A stretch of DNA of 64,000 bases from CAVXNB01 sp963763085 (lineage in GTDB: Bacteria; Actinomycetota; Acidimicrobiia; Acidimicrobiales; Bog-793), in contig CAVXNB010000001.1 in the NCBI GenBank assembly GCA_963763085.1, forward strand, positions 806,001 to 870,000, given 5' to 3'. The first letter of the stretch is position 1. Every line of letters begins with the position of its first letter. A program made the position numbers and the translations under genes. Below the pieces are notes generated by a model. It searched no databases, was not told the origin of the DNA, and saw only the letters and a program-made list of their open reading frames with translations. Shown here piece by piece: positions 9,486 to 18,309 of the stretch.

Positions 9486-10682
9486 ATGCGGGAGCGGGCG
9501 GCCCGGCTGAACGCGTGGATCGCCGACCACTTCTTCGTCGCCGCCGGGATCTTCGTCGCGTGGACCGCTCTCGCGTTCGTACATCTGCTCGTGCCGCACC
9601 ATCTGGTGACGCCCGACGGGCACCTGATCGACGCCTCCACGGTCCAGGCCGGCGGCTACAACGTCTGGGCCTATCACAACCTCGCCTATTCCGATCTCTA
9701 CAGGCTCTACGCCGAGCGGGGAATGTTCGGTCACCCACTCGTTTACGTGCACGCCCGGATCGAGTACCCGGTGGTCACCGGACTGTTCATCTGGGGTGCC
9801 TCGTTCGCGAACGGCGTCCAGGGCTACTTCGTCGTCTCGGCGATCGGGCTGCTCCTCGCGGGACTGCTCGCGTTGCGACTCCTGCGGGACCTTGTTCCGA
9901 GGACCTATCACTGGTTCGCGATCACGCCGCTGCTATTCGTGTACTCGCTTCTCAATTGGGACCTGCTGGGCATCTTCCTGCTGGTGCTCGGCTGGTGGCT
10001 CGTACGCCGCGAGCGGTGGGCCGCCGGCGGTGCTGTCTTCGCGTTGGCCACGTTTGCAAAGCTCTTTCCCGCCATCGCCGTCCCCTTCCTCGTCGCTGAG
10101 CTCGTTCGGCGCCGCGAGCCGCGCAAGCTCGCCCACGCTGCCGGCGCCTTCATCGCCACGAGTCTCGTCGTCAACCTGCCTTTCGCCTTGCTCGGTTGGC
10201 GCAACTGGACCTTCTTTCTCCGCTACAACGCCACGCGGTCGGTGTCCGGCCTGTTCGCCTGGAGCCCGAGCGTCGGCGTCGCCGACGCGCTCGAGGCACT
10301 CGTGGTGCTCGGAGCCGTCGTCATCGGGGTGCGGGCCGTGCTCCGCGGGATGCCGCCGGAAGGAGCGGCGGCGCTCGCATTCGCCGCCTTCCTGCTCGTG
10401 AACAAGGTGTACTCGCCCCAGTACATGTTGTGGATGGTGGTGATGGCGCTGATTGCCGGCTGGCCCGGTTGGACGATCATCTTCCTCAGCGTTTCCGGGC
10501 TCTTCGACTACTTCGGCACCTTCGGCGCTCTGTACCTCACGAACGCCAGCACACCTCACGCGGCGGCGAACAAGTGGGCCGCCGACGTCTTGAACATCTC
10601 GGCGTCGGTGCTCCGTTACGGCGCCATCGCCGTCTGTGCGATCGCGGTCGGCCTCAGGCGGACGGCCGCCTGGCGCGCTTGA
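9486..10682 (+). CDS. GT-C glycosyltransferase, GT87-like membrane protein
   Basis: A 398-residue polytopic membrane protein and the fourth consecutive GT-C-type gene. A first helix precedes an extracytoplasmic loop. The motifs are RIEYPVVTGLF, LATFAKLFPAIAVPF (the Lys-Pro type helix of GT87), and LVNKVYSPQYMLWM, the last typical of DUF2029/GT87 mannosyltransferase-like proteins. It starts at ATG 9486, 12 bp after the preceding stop. Its 3' end overlaps the 3' end of the convergent debranching-enzyme gene by 29 bp, so the two transcripts are antisense at their ends. Sugar and acceptor are unknown. Confidence 0.78.
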   Translation: MRERAARLNAWIADHFFVAAGIFVAWTALAFVHLLVPHHLVTPDGHLIDASTVQAGGYNVWAYHNLAYSDLYRLYAERGMFGHPLVYVHARIEYPVVTGLFIWGASFANGVQGYFVVSAIGLLLAGLLALRLLRDLVPRTYHWFAITPLLFVYSLLNWDLLGIFLLVLGWWLVRRERWAAGGAVFALATFAKLFPAIAVPFLVAELVRRREPRKLAHAAGAFIATSLVVNLPFALLGWRNWTFFLRYNATRSVSGLFAWSPSVGVADALEALVVLGAVVIGVRAVLRGMPPEGAAALAFAAFLLVNKVYSPQYMLWMVVMALIAGWPGWTIIFLSVSGLFDYFGTFGALYLTNASTPHAAANKWAADVLNISASVLRYGAIAVCAIAVGLRRTAAWRA

Positions 10683-12831
10683 GCGTCACATCGAGCTGTC
10701 CGACGCGCTGGTGAACGTCGAGCTCATGGGTGCCGTCAGAGTCGCGCATGACCCTGAGATCGACCGAGGACTCGTCGACCCGTAGGTTCTCGAGCGAGAT
10801 CTCCGACAACCACGGGGGGAGAAACGGGTCGAGCATCACCTTACGTTTCGCGGCGTCTACGGTCAGCCCGAGCAGGATCGTCACGAGGTGGAGCACCGCG
10901 CCCGACGCCCAGGCTTGAGGGACGTTCGCTCCCAGATACGGAACAGGAAACCCCCCGTCGTCCCTCGCAAGCCCCGCGAACAGCTCCGGCAGCCGATAAC
11001 CCGCAAAACGCTGCGCGGCGTCGAAGATGCCCTCCGCCACCCTCACCGCCTCGTCGTCGAATCCGTAATGGCGAAAGCCGGCCGCGACGATGGCGTTGTC
11101 GTGCGGCCAGACTGTCCCGAGGTGGTAGGCGAAAGGATTGAACGCCTTGTGGGAGGAGGCGAGCGTCCGGATCCCCCACCCGCTGAACATGTCCGGTTGC
11201 AGCAACCGCGTCGCGACCAACTGTGCGCGTTCGGGCACGATCGCCTCGGACCAGAGCAGATGGCCTGCATTCGAGGCGACGGTCTCGATCGGGCGCTTGG
11301 CGCCGTCGAGCCCGAGGTAGTAGGTGCCTTCGGCCTCCCACCAGAAGCGCTCCTCGATCTGCTCGGCGAGCCGGTCCGCCTCGGCGCGGAGCCGTTGGGC
11401 CGTCCGGTCGTCGTCGAGAGCCGATTCGAGGACGTCGGCCCAGGATCGCTTTGCCGCGACGACGTAGCCCTGGTGCTCGCAAAGGGCGATCGGCAATGGC
11501 GCCTTCACCCCCTCGGAGTCGAGCACGGCGTCCTCGGCGTCCTTCCAGCCCTGGTTGTAATACCCGCGGCTCGAGCGCGTGGCGTACTCCTGCAGCCCGT
11601 CACCGTCCGAGTCGCCGTACCGGTCGATCCATTCGAGGGCACGCTCGACATTCGGGCGCACCAACTCGAGCTGCGCCAGGTCGCCGTGCCAGCGAAAGGC
11701 CTCGGCGGCGGTGAGGACGTACAGGGTCGTCGCGTCGTGGGTCCCGTAGTAGGGAGTGTGCGGGATGAGGTGCAGCTGGGCGAGCTCGCCGTGGCGGATC
11801 TCGTGCTCGATCTTGCCGGGTTGAAGGTCGCGCTCGTCGTCGGTGATCGTGCCCTGCAGATCCCCCAAGGCCCGCAGGGTGGCGAGGGCGAACCGGGGCG
11901 ACAACATGAGGGTCTGCAGCGAGACGATGAGCGAGTCCCGCCCGAACAACGTCACGAACCAGGGCACGCCGGCCGCCGGTACCCACGCGTCCCGCTCGTC
12001 CACGGGCGCGTACAGGTTGACCTCGTTCATGCGACCCATCCGCAGCGAGGACAGGTCCTCGACCGAGCGGGAGACCGTGGCGGCAAGCATCGGGTCCGAG
12101 GTTCTTATGCGCGTGACGTGCGAGACCCAGTCGCTGCGCGCCGACCGGTGCGAGTCGGTGCCGTCGATCAGCGCGTGGCAGGCCGACGTCGGCCGGCGGC
12201 GATCGGGCAGCCGCGGCAACCACTTGAGGCACGTGTGCCAGTTACCGCCGGGCGGCAGCTGGAGACGGAACATCAACGAACCGTTGGCGAATTCGGCCGG
12301 CGAGTCCGAACGTTCCACGGCGAGCTCGAGCGCCCGGACGAATCCCTCGTTCCGGTACGTGGTGACGAGTAGGGCCTCTTTCTCGTCCCACGTGCTCTGC
12401 ATGATCCCCCGACGCCGCACGACGTGCTCGCGCAGGTCGAACAGATCCGCGAAGTCGCATTCGACATGGACCTCGAGGTCGAGCTCGACGGGAGAGCTCG
12501 AGTAATTCGTGACCTCGTAGTCCTCGTGCACGCCACCGCCGACGATCCGGTCGACGCGGAGATGGAGAGCGCTCGCCTCGATCTGGCCCCGGGCCGTGAC
12601 GAGCGTGGGGTTGGTGAACTCGAACCGCGCGGAAAAAGGTTCGGCCGTCGCACCCCTCAGCAACACGGGCGGAGAACCGCCGAGGTAGAGCCGGTATCCC
12701 GAGACAAGCCTCGTGTCCCTCACGATGTAGCCGCGCTCGGTGCCGGGCGGCATTGTGGCATCGCGGTCGCAGACGAGGACCTCGTCGTCGACGTGCAGCG
12801 TCAGCCCGTCGGGAGTGACTCCTAACTCCAT
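10654..12831 (-). CDS. Glycogen debranching enzyme-like amylo-alpha-1,6-glucosidase
   Basis: A 725-residue protein. The N-terminal beta-rich domain (about residues 10-210; RDTRLVSGYRLYLGG) matches the GDE_N_bis type. The C-terminal (alpha/alpha)6 domain carries PWFVTLFGRDSLIVSLQ, LGTVWPHDNAIVAAG and a final VPYLGANVPQAWASGA, the region that lines the active site in GH15/GH63/GH133-like enzymes. It probably acts in the cytosol on alpha-glucan branch points, or on trehalose/sucrose-like stores. The downstream minus-strand neighbourhood across the gene start is a GT4 glycosyltransferase, which supports alpha-glucan metabolism. ATG 12831 is the natural start. Confidence 0.85.
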   Translation of the reverse strand: MELGVTPDGLTLHVDDEVLVCDRDATMPPGTERGYIVRDTRLVSGYRLYLGGSPPVLLRGATAEPFSARFEFTNPTLVTARGQIEASALHLRVDRIVGGGVHEDYEVTNYSSSPVELDLEVHVECDFADLFDLREHVVRRRGIMQSTWDEKEALLVTTYRNEGFVRALELAVERSDSPAEFANGSLMFRLQLPPGGNWHTCLKWLPRLPDRRRPTSACHALIDGTDSHRSARSDWVSHVTRIRTSDPMLAATVSRSVEDLSSLRMGRMNEVNLYAPVDERDAWVPAAGVPWFVTLFGRDSLIVSLQTLMLSPRFALATLRALGDLQGTITDDERDLQPGKIEHEIRHGELAQLHLIPHTPYYGTHDATTLYVLTAAEAFRWHGDLAQLELVRPNVERALEWIDRYGDSDGDGLQEYATRSSRGYYNQGWKDAEDAVLDSEGVKAPLPIALCEHQGYVVAAKRSWADVLESALDDDRTAQRLRAEADRLAEQIEERFWWEAEGTYYLGLDGAKRPIETVASNAGHLLWSEAIVPERAQLVATRLLQPDMFSGWGIRTLASSHKAFNPFAYHLGTVWPHDNAIVAAGFRHYGFDDEAVRVAEGIFDAAQRFAGYRLPELFAGLARDDGGFPVPYLGANVPQAWASGAVLHLVTILLGLTVDAAKRKVMLDPFLPPWLSEISLENLRVDESSVDLRVMRDSDGTHELDVHQRVGQLDVTLKRARRPSA

Positions 12832-12918
12832 GTCTTACCGATCTCCCGCCACCCGACATGCCGGAAGTCCGGCAGGCTCAAGACACTAGGACGCCCGAGC
12901 CCCTCTGCGGAACGACCC

Positions 12919-13983
12919 TCAGGCTGCTGTCGCCTGGTGCAGAACACCGAACGAGTCGCCGGGGATCTCGCCGCTGATCACGCGCTCGAACAAGGCGACA
13001 TGTCCGGCCACCATCTTCTCCAACGAGAAACGAGACTCCGCGGCCCTCCGACCCGCCGCCCTCTCGAGCCCGCCGACCCGCTGCAGGGCATCGGCAAGAG
13101 CTTCCTCGCCGACACGCAGGTAGCCGGTGACACCGTCGTCCACGATCTCGGGCGCGGCGCCGGCCGGGGTCGCGACGACCGGCGTGCCGGACGCAAGCGC
13201 CTCGATCATCACCATGCCGAAGGGCTCTGGCCAGGCCATCGGATTGAGGAGGCAGAGCGCGCCTTCGAGGAGCTCGTGCTTCCTGGCACCGGACACCTCA
13301 CCGACGAACTCGATGTCGCCCCCGAGCAGCGGGCGCACCCGCTCCTCGAAGTACTGGTACTCGGGCTGCTCGCGGAGCTTGGCCGCGATCTTGAGCGGCA
13401 CGCCGGCCCGGCGGGCGATGCGGATCGCCGTGTGCACGCCTTTGTCCGGGCTCATTCGCCCGAGGAACAGCGCGTAGCCGCCGGCGCCGGTGCCGAGCGC
13501 GAACTTGTCGGTGTCGATGCCGTGGTGGATCACGCCGGCCACGGGGACCTCGCGCGCCGTCGACGCCTGATGGTGGGAGATCGCGATGACCGGCACGCGG
13601 CCCGATATCGCCCGGTAGTAGTCACGTAGATCGCCGTCGAAGGGTCCGTGGTTGGTAGTGACGACGGGCAGGCCGGGAAAGCGCTCCGCGTAGACGGGCC
13701 CGACGAGGGTGTGGTCGTGCACGACGTCGTAGCCAGCCACCGCCTCGTAGGCGTGGATGACGTGACGCAGCTCGGTGACGGCGCCGCCGATGCCGACGCC
13801 GGCGGCCTTGTCGAAGACCCAGGCCTTCGGAACCGGGCACATGCTGTCGCCGGTGGTGTACAGGAGCACGTCGTGACCGGCGTGCGACAGGCCCCGAGCG
13901 AGGCCGTCCAGCACGGCCTCGGTGCCTCCATAGCCTACGGGGGGCACCGCCACCCACGGCGGTGCCACGATTGCGATCTTCAT
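12919..13983 (-). CDS. GT4-family glycosyltransferase, copy A
   Basis: A 354-residue GT-B-fold retaining glycosyltransferase. The N-domain opens with MKIAIVAPPWVAVPP and the glycine loop GYGGTEAVLDG. The C-domain has FLGRMSPDKGVHTAI, then WPEPFGMVMIEALASGTPVV, the E-x7-E nucleotide-sugar signature of GT4. AAAGGAGTGAG precedes ATG 13983. Residues 1-336 are identical to the product of the plus-strand gene at 62164-63228, and the last 18 residues differ (SGEIPGDSFGVLHQ here against AGGAPGDSYQDLDE there). Comparing the two sequences I find two silent substitutions (13822 and 13228) in about 1 kb. The sugar and acceptor are unknown. The neighbouring debranching enzyme suggests glucan work. Confidence 0.88.
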   Translation of the reverse strand: MKIAIVAPPWVAVPPVGYGGTEAVLDGLARGLSHAGHDVLLYTTGDSMCPVPKAWVFDKAAGVGIGGAVTELRHVIHAYEAVAGYDVVHDHTLVGPVYAERFPGLPVVTTNHGPFDGDLRDYYRAISGRVPVIAISHHQASTAREVPVAGVIHHGIDTDKFALGTGAGGYALFLGRMSPDKGVHTAIRIARRAGVPLKIAAKLREQPEYQYFEERVRPLLGGDIEFVGEVSGARKHELLEGALCLLNPMAWPEPFGMVMIEALASGTPVVATPAGAAPEIVDDGVTGYLRVGEEALADALQRVGGLERAAGRRAAESRFSLEKMVAGHVALFERVISGEIPGDSFGVLHQATAA

Positions 13984-14061
13984 CTCACTCCTTTGGGGGG
14001 TCGTCCCCGAAGAGGTCGGGGGCGCGCGAAACTCCAGGTGAGAAGCCTCACGCTATAGGCT

Positions 14062-14088
14062 CGGTAGTGGCAGCACCGCCACCTACCG
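14062..14088 (-). terminator. Hairpin between phosphoribosyltransferase operon and GT4 gene
   Basis: The arms CGGTAGTGGC (14062-14071) and GCCACCTACCG (14078-14088) pair over ten positions with one bulged C around a six-base loop. The hairpin lies in the 198-bp gap after the phosphoribosyltransferase stop (minus strand) and before the GT4 start. There is no T-run, so it would be a tail-less actinobacterial type of terminator if it is one. Confidence 0.4.
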
Positions 14089-14181
14089 GCTCTAGCCGTT
14101 AATGTAGCACACGTCCTTGTGAATTGGTTAACAAGGCTTTGGACCGGATTGTTCCCGAGGCAGGCGAGGGCCGTTCCGGCG

Positions 14182-14871
14182 TCACGGGTCGGATGCGAGA
14201 GCCAGTCCGTCGGGTTCGCCGCCCCCGTCCCAGTCCTCGACGAACGTTCCGGATTCGTCCCGCCGGAACACCGGGATGGCCCCGAGCGCGTGCACGAGCC
14301 CAGCCGAATCGCCGAGCTCGCGGCGCCACGTGGCGGCCTCGGTCAGCAGCGTGCCGATCACGACCGGCGCCGCCCCCACGCGTTGCAGGAGGTTGAGCGC
14401 GGCCCGCACCGAGGCGCCGGTTGAGATGACGTCGTCGACGAGCCCCACTCGGCGGCCTTGCACGGCCCCGACCCGGGCGGCGTCGAACAGCAGTCTCTGC
14501 TGGGCACCGGTCGTGATCGACCTCACTGGCTCGGCGATGGCGTCACGCAAGTGCAACTTCGGAGTCTTCTGCAGGATCAGGTAGTCGTCGAGCTCCAGCG
14601 CACGGGTCACCTCGATCGCGAGCGGGATCCCCATGGTCGCAACCGACACGACGACGTCGAGCCGGTGTGGCGCCAGCACCGCCGCCAGCTCGGTCCCTGC
14701 CCGCTCGACGAACCGGACGCCGTGGTCGACCGTGATGAGGAGCGCGATCGCCAGATCCTCGGTGATCGGGATCAGCGGCAGGTCGATCTGCTGGGAGCCC
14801 ACCGTCGCGCAATAGGTCCCGGCTGGCGTCACCACGGCCGCGATGCTCGCCCGTCCTGCGCCCGGGCGCAA
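14182..14871 (-). CDS. Type I phosphoribosyltransferase-fold protein
   Basis: A 229-residue PRTase-fold protein. The PRPP-binding loop is RVGLVDDVISTGASV (two acidic residues then TGxS), with VVVSVATMGIPLAIEV as the pyrophosphate loop region. It resembles adenine/xanthine phosphoribosyltransferase-like proteins more than orotate PRTase. It follows upp on the same strand with a 35-bp gap, so a nucleobase-salvage pair is likely. The exact base recognised cannot be read off. ATG 14871 gives a slightly long basic N-terminus; a shorter start is possible. Confidence 0.75.
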   Translation of the reverse strand: MRPGAGRASIAAVVTPAGTYCATVGSQQIDLPLIPITEDLAIALLITVDHGVRFVERAGTELAAVLAPHRLDVVVSVATMGIPLAIEVTRALELDDYLILQKTPKLHLRDAIAEPVRSITTGAQQRLLFDAARVGAVQGRRVGLVDDVISTGASVRAALNLLQRVGAAPVVIGTLLTEAATWRRELGDSAGLVHALGAIPVFRRDESGTFVEDWDGGGEPDGLALASDP

Positions 14872-14906
14872 CTGCCGTGATGCGTCGACCCGCGCCGGAG
14901 CTGGGC

Positions 14907-15602
14907 TCAGGCCGGCGGGCCGAAGAGCCTGTCGCCGGCGTCACCGAGGCCGGGAACGATGAAGCCCTGCGAATTCAGCTCGGGGTCGAGCGCGACGCAG
15001 GCGACCTTCACGGCCGGATGGCGCCCGCAGAAGTTGTCGAGGCCGGGCTGCGACGCGATCAGGCACAGGGCGTGAATCTCCGTGGCGCCGCGCTCGCGGA
15101 CGAGGTCGCACACCTTCACGAGCGAGCCTCCCGTCGCCAGCATCGGGTCGCAGATGATGACCCGCCGGCCCGATAGATCCCGGGGGAGCTTGTCCAGGTA
15201 GACCGCGGGCAGCAGCGTCTCCTCGTCGCGGCGGAGGCCGACGTGGGCGACCTCGGTCAGAGGGAGGACCTCCTGGATGGCGGGAACCATTCCGAGGCCG
15301 GCGCGAAGGATCGGGACGAGAAGCACCATCTCGCTCACCCGCCGGCAGGCGACGTCAACCGCTACCGGAGTGTCGACCCGGTGCTCGGCGGTCCGCAGGT
15401 CGCGCAGGGCCTCGTATGCGAGGACGGCCGACAGCTCGCCCACCAGCGTCCGAAACGTGGCGTTGTCCGTCTCCACATCCCTCAACACCGACAGCCGGTG
15501 CGCAACGACCGGGTGATCGACGACGAGAACGCGCTGGCCGCCTGCGGAGGGATGCCGGGCCGGCTCGGTGACGAGCCGAAGACCCCTACCCGTATATGCC
15601 AT
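14907..15602 (-). CDS. upp: Uracil phosphoribosyltransferase
   Basis: Converts uracil and PRPP to UMP in pyrimidine salvage. The protein of about 231 residues shows VDHPVVAHRLSVLRD at the N-terminus, the PILRAGLGM loop, the PRPP site DPMLATGGSL, and the uracil-binding C-terminal GLGDAGDRLFG. All are diagnostic of Upp. I choose ATG 15602 (MAYTGRG); the frame remains open for eight more codons to 15626. The usual Upp is about 209 residues, so some N-terminal extension remains. It is followed by a second PRTase-fold gene. Confidence 0.93.
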   Translation of the reverse strand: MAYTGRGLRLVTEPARHPSAGGQRVLVVDHPVVAHRLSVLRDVETDNATFRTLVGELSAVLAYEALRDLRTAEHRVDTPVAVDVACRRVSEMVLLVPILRAGLGMVPAIQEVLPLTEVAHVGLRRDEETLLPAVYLDKLPRDLSGRRVIICDPMLATGGSLVKVCDLVRERGATEIHALCLIASQPGLDNFCGRHPAVKVACVALDPELNSQGFIVPGLGDAGDRLFGPPA

Positions 15603-15647
15603 CTCTGGCAGGCTACCCGAGCGCATGTCGAAACGCTCAGGCGAGGA

Positions 15648-17010
15648 TCAGCCGTCGATCAGTCGGCGGAACTCCTCGTCGAGCACGCCCGCCGCCTGCT
15701 TGTCGGCGAGCCCTTCGAGCCACTGCTGCGCCGGCCCGTTCCGCGAGCCGTCGATCAGCTGCTTGGGAAGCGCCTTCATGACGTAGTCGGCCGGCATCGG
15801 TGGGGCCGTTGTCGACCTTGCGGGCCATGGCTCGCTCGATCAAAGGCGCCCATTTCTCGGCCTTGGCGGCGCTCGTGGCCTCGTCCCGCTCGGCGAATTC
15901 AGGCAGCACTTCGGTGCCGAACAACTCGATCGACTCCATGATGTGGTCGTGTCGCGTACGGCCCGCCTGCATCACGAAGATCAACTGGTCCACGCCGGCC
16001 GACTCGTAACGGCGCAGGAACTCGCGGAGCTGGTCGGGAGTCCCGACCGCTCCCCGCAGGCCCGTCTCGTCGCCGGCGGCAGCTTTGGCGCCGAGCGTCT
16101 CGTTGCGGGCGGCGAGCGCGGCCTCGGGTGAGTATCCCGTCTTGTGCCGGCGCTGCTGGAACTCCTGCCACACGTCGGTCCGCGCCGGCCGGTGCTCCCC
16201 GAAGACGTAGAAGTGTGCGAGCGAATATCCAAAGAAATTGGCCCCTTCGAGGCCGCGCTCGATGGCCGTGTCCTCGTCGCGGGCGCACATCATCGGCGAC
16301 ACGCAGGCAACCTGCGGGTTGACGGACCACCCGACGGGGATGCACCTTTTAGCCAGCGTCGCCTCGTAGTCGTCCACCCACAACTTCGCGTCCTCGGGCT
16401 CGATGAAGGAGAAGCTGAGAGCGCCGATCCCCTTCTCCGCCGCCAACAGGATCGTGTCCCGCCGACTGCAGGCAACCCAGAGGGGTGGATGGGGCTTCTG
16501 GACCGGTTTCGGGACGACGTTGCGAGGAGGCATCTGCACAAAGCGCCCGTCGACGCCTGTAAAGGGAGTCTCGGTCATGCACCGCAGCGCCACTTCGAGG
16601 CCCTCGAGCCACGCCTCGCGCTTGACCCCCGGATCCAAGCGGAATCCGCCGAGCTCGGCTTCGGAGCCCGACTCGCCCGAGCCGAACTCGACGCGGCCGT
16701 TCGAGACGAGGTCCAGCATCGCCACCCGTTCGGCCGTCCGAGCCGGGTGGTTGTAGGCGGGCGCCGTCAGGATGATCCCGTGGCCGAGGCGCATGCGCTT
16801 GGTCCTCTGGCTAGCGGCGCCGAGGAAAACTTCGGGAGCGCTCGAGTGCGAGTACTCCTCGAGGAAGTGGTGCTCGACCTCCCACACGTATTGGATCCCG
16901 AGCTGGTCCGCCAGCTCGATCTGGTCGAGGGCGTCGGCGAGCAGTTGCGACTCGCTCAACTCGTCCCAGGGCCGCGGGAGCTGGTGCTCGTAGAAGATGC
17001 CGAATTTCAT
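15648..17010 (-). CDS. LLM-class flavin-dependent oxidoreductase, frameshifted near its 3' end
   Basis: A luciferase-like (beta/alpha)8 monooxygenase/oxidoreductase using FMN or F420. The motifs are MKFGIFYEHQLPRPW, VWEVEHHFLEEYSHS, RLGHGIILTAPAYNHP and FGSGESGSE. ATG 17010 has GGGAG upstream, so I prefer it to the codon 15 nt earlier. In one frame the protein runs through MARKVDNGPT and then becomes Arg-rich nonsense ending at 15637. In the other frame the tail continues sensibly as MPADYVMKALPKQL to VLDEEFRRLIDG with a stop at 15648. Removing one base, most easily from the GGGG run at 15802-15805, restores the full protein of about 453 residues. Confidence 0.85.
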
Positions 17011-17075
17011 TGGTCTCCCGCCCAAAGCTACTTGCCGCGCACAGCCGCGTAGGCCTTGGCACCTAGGCTCGCCTC

Positions 17076-17546
17076 GTGCAGACCGGTGACCTCGTTGCGG
17101 ACTTCGAGCTCGATGCCGACGACGCCAGCCGATGGAAGCTGTCGACCGAGCTCCGGAAAGGACCGGTCGTCCTCTTCTTCTATCCCCGTGCCCTCACGCC
17201 CGGCTGCACTGCCGAGAGCGGCCACTTCCGAGACCTGGCCGCCGAGTTCGCCGGCCTCGGCGCACAGCGCGTCGGGATCAGCGCCGACCCAGTGGCGCGC
17301 CAGCAGAAGTTCCGCACGAAGAACGGCCTCGACTTTCCGCTCCTGTCCGATCCCGACCGGACCGTCGCCCGCGCCTTCGGAGCGAGACGTCCCGGTCCCC
17401 TCTTCAATCGCCGCGCCACCTTCGTCATCAGCCAGGACCGGCGGCTTCTCGCTGAAATCAAGTCGGAACTGTCCACCGACCGCCACGCCGACGAGGCGCT
17501 CCGTGTGCTGCGCACGCTCGCGCCCCAGGCGGGCGAGGCTGGCTGA
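17076..17546 (+). CDS. bcp: Peroxiredoxin, BCP/AhpC-TSA family
   Basis: A 156-residue thioredoxin-fold peroxidase that reduces H2O2 and organic hydroperoxides with a thiol donor. The peroxidatic cysteine lies in FFYPRALTPGCTAESGHF. A resolving Cys at the usual BCP position five residues later is absent, since the segment reads CTAESG, so it should act as a 1-Cys or atypical enzyme. Substrate-pocket residues (Pro, Thr, Cys) are intact. The start is GTG 17076. The 3' end faces the Mug-type glycosylase gene with nine bases between the stops. Confidence 0.88.
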   Translation: MQTGDLVADFELDADDASRWKLSTELRKGPVVLFFYPRALTPGCTAESGHFRDLAAEFAGLGAQRVGISADPVARQQKFRTKNGLDFPLLSDPDRTVARAFGARRPGPLFNRRATFVISQDRRLLAEIKSELSTDRHADEALRVLRTLAPQAGEAG

Positions 17547-17555
17547 GCTGCAGGC

Positions 17556-18131
17556 TCAGTCTGCTCGAACCGCCGCCCTGAGCGCTCCGAAGAGCGCCAC
17601 CAGCTCGGGAAGCTGGTAGCGCGCCTGCAGGCCGCTCGGGTTCGGGAGGAGCCACATCCTCTCCCCGCCGATCAGCTCAGGCTGGAGCCCGACGCCGGCC
17701 TTAGGGGCTCCGAAGGCGGTGCGGAAGGCCTGCATCCCGAGCATGGCCACGAACTGAGGGCGGATCGCTGCCACCTTGTCCTCCAGCAGACGTGCGCCGG
17801 CGCGCAGCTCCAGTGTCGTCAGCTCGGCTGCGACAGCGGTCGCGCGAGCGACGAGGTTGGTGATCCCGATGCCCGAGGCGAGCAGCGCCGTCTCCTCGAA
17901 CGGCGACAGCAGCCGGTCGGTGAATCCCGCCAGATGCAGGACCTTCCAGAATCGGTTGCCCGGACGCGCGAAGTGGTGCCCCACGGCGGCGGTGTACAGC
18001 CCGGGATTGATTCCGCAGAACAGCACGCCCAGCCCCGGGGCGATCACGTCGGGAACCGTCCGGCCCGTGGCCGCCGCCAGCTCGGCCTTCGTGGGCCGCC
18101 AGGGCGCGGTCACACCCGCGTGCTCGACCAT
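17556..18131 (-). CDS. mug: G/U mismatch-specific uracil-DNA glycosylase (Mug/TDG type)
   Basis: A base-excision repair enzyme of the Mug/TDG branch of the uracil-DNA glycosylase superfamily, 191 residues. Motif 1 is FCGINPGLYTA, with the catalytic-water Asn, and the DNA-intercalating motif 2 is LPNPSGLQAR. I place the start at ATG 18131 (MVEHAGV), which has GGAAGGGACGGAG just upstream. The long open extension to 18455 is low-complexity and contradicts family length. Confidence 0.88.
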   Translation of the reverse strand: MVEHAGVTAPWRPTKAELAAATGRTVPDVIAPGLGVLFCGINPGLYTAAVGHHFARPGNRFWKVLHLAGFTDRLLSPFEETALLASGIGITNLVARATAVAAELTTLELRAGARLLEDKVAAIRPQFVAMLGMQAFRTAFGAPKAGVGLQPELIGGERMWLLPNPSGLQARYQLPELVALFGALRAAVRAD

Positions 18132-18309
18132 CTCCGTCCCTTCCTCGGGCGCCGGCTCGCCGCGTGTACGCCGTTGGCAGTAGTTGTAGCCGACGAGTCG
18201 CCCGGTGACACTTGGGCGCGCCGGCGCCCGGGCGCCGCGGCGCAGGGCCGGCCGACCCGGTCGCGTAGACTTCGCCCATCGGCTTGTCAGGACGGGACGC
18301 GGATATGCG

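Noticed and set aside
7251..9911. Long minus-strand open frame (886 codons) opposite the YfhO-like gene
   Set aside because: It is Arg/Glu/Asp-rich without motifs and is the mirror of a clear membrane protein; long antisense frames are normal at this GC content.
10888..12372. Plus-strand open frame of 494 codons opposite the debranching enzyme
   Set aside because: Composition and lack of motifs mark it as a shadow of the minus-strand gene.
15637..15800. The Arg-rich C-terminus of the LLM oxidoreductase as a true tail
   Set aside because: The alternative frame gives a conventional helical end and explains the composition change.
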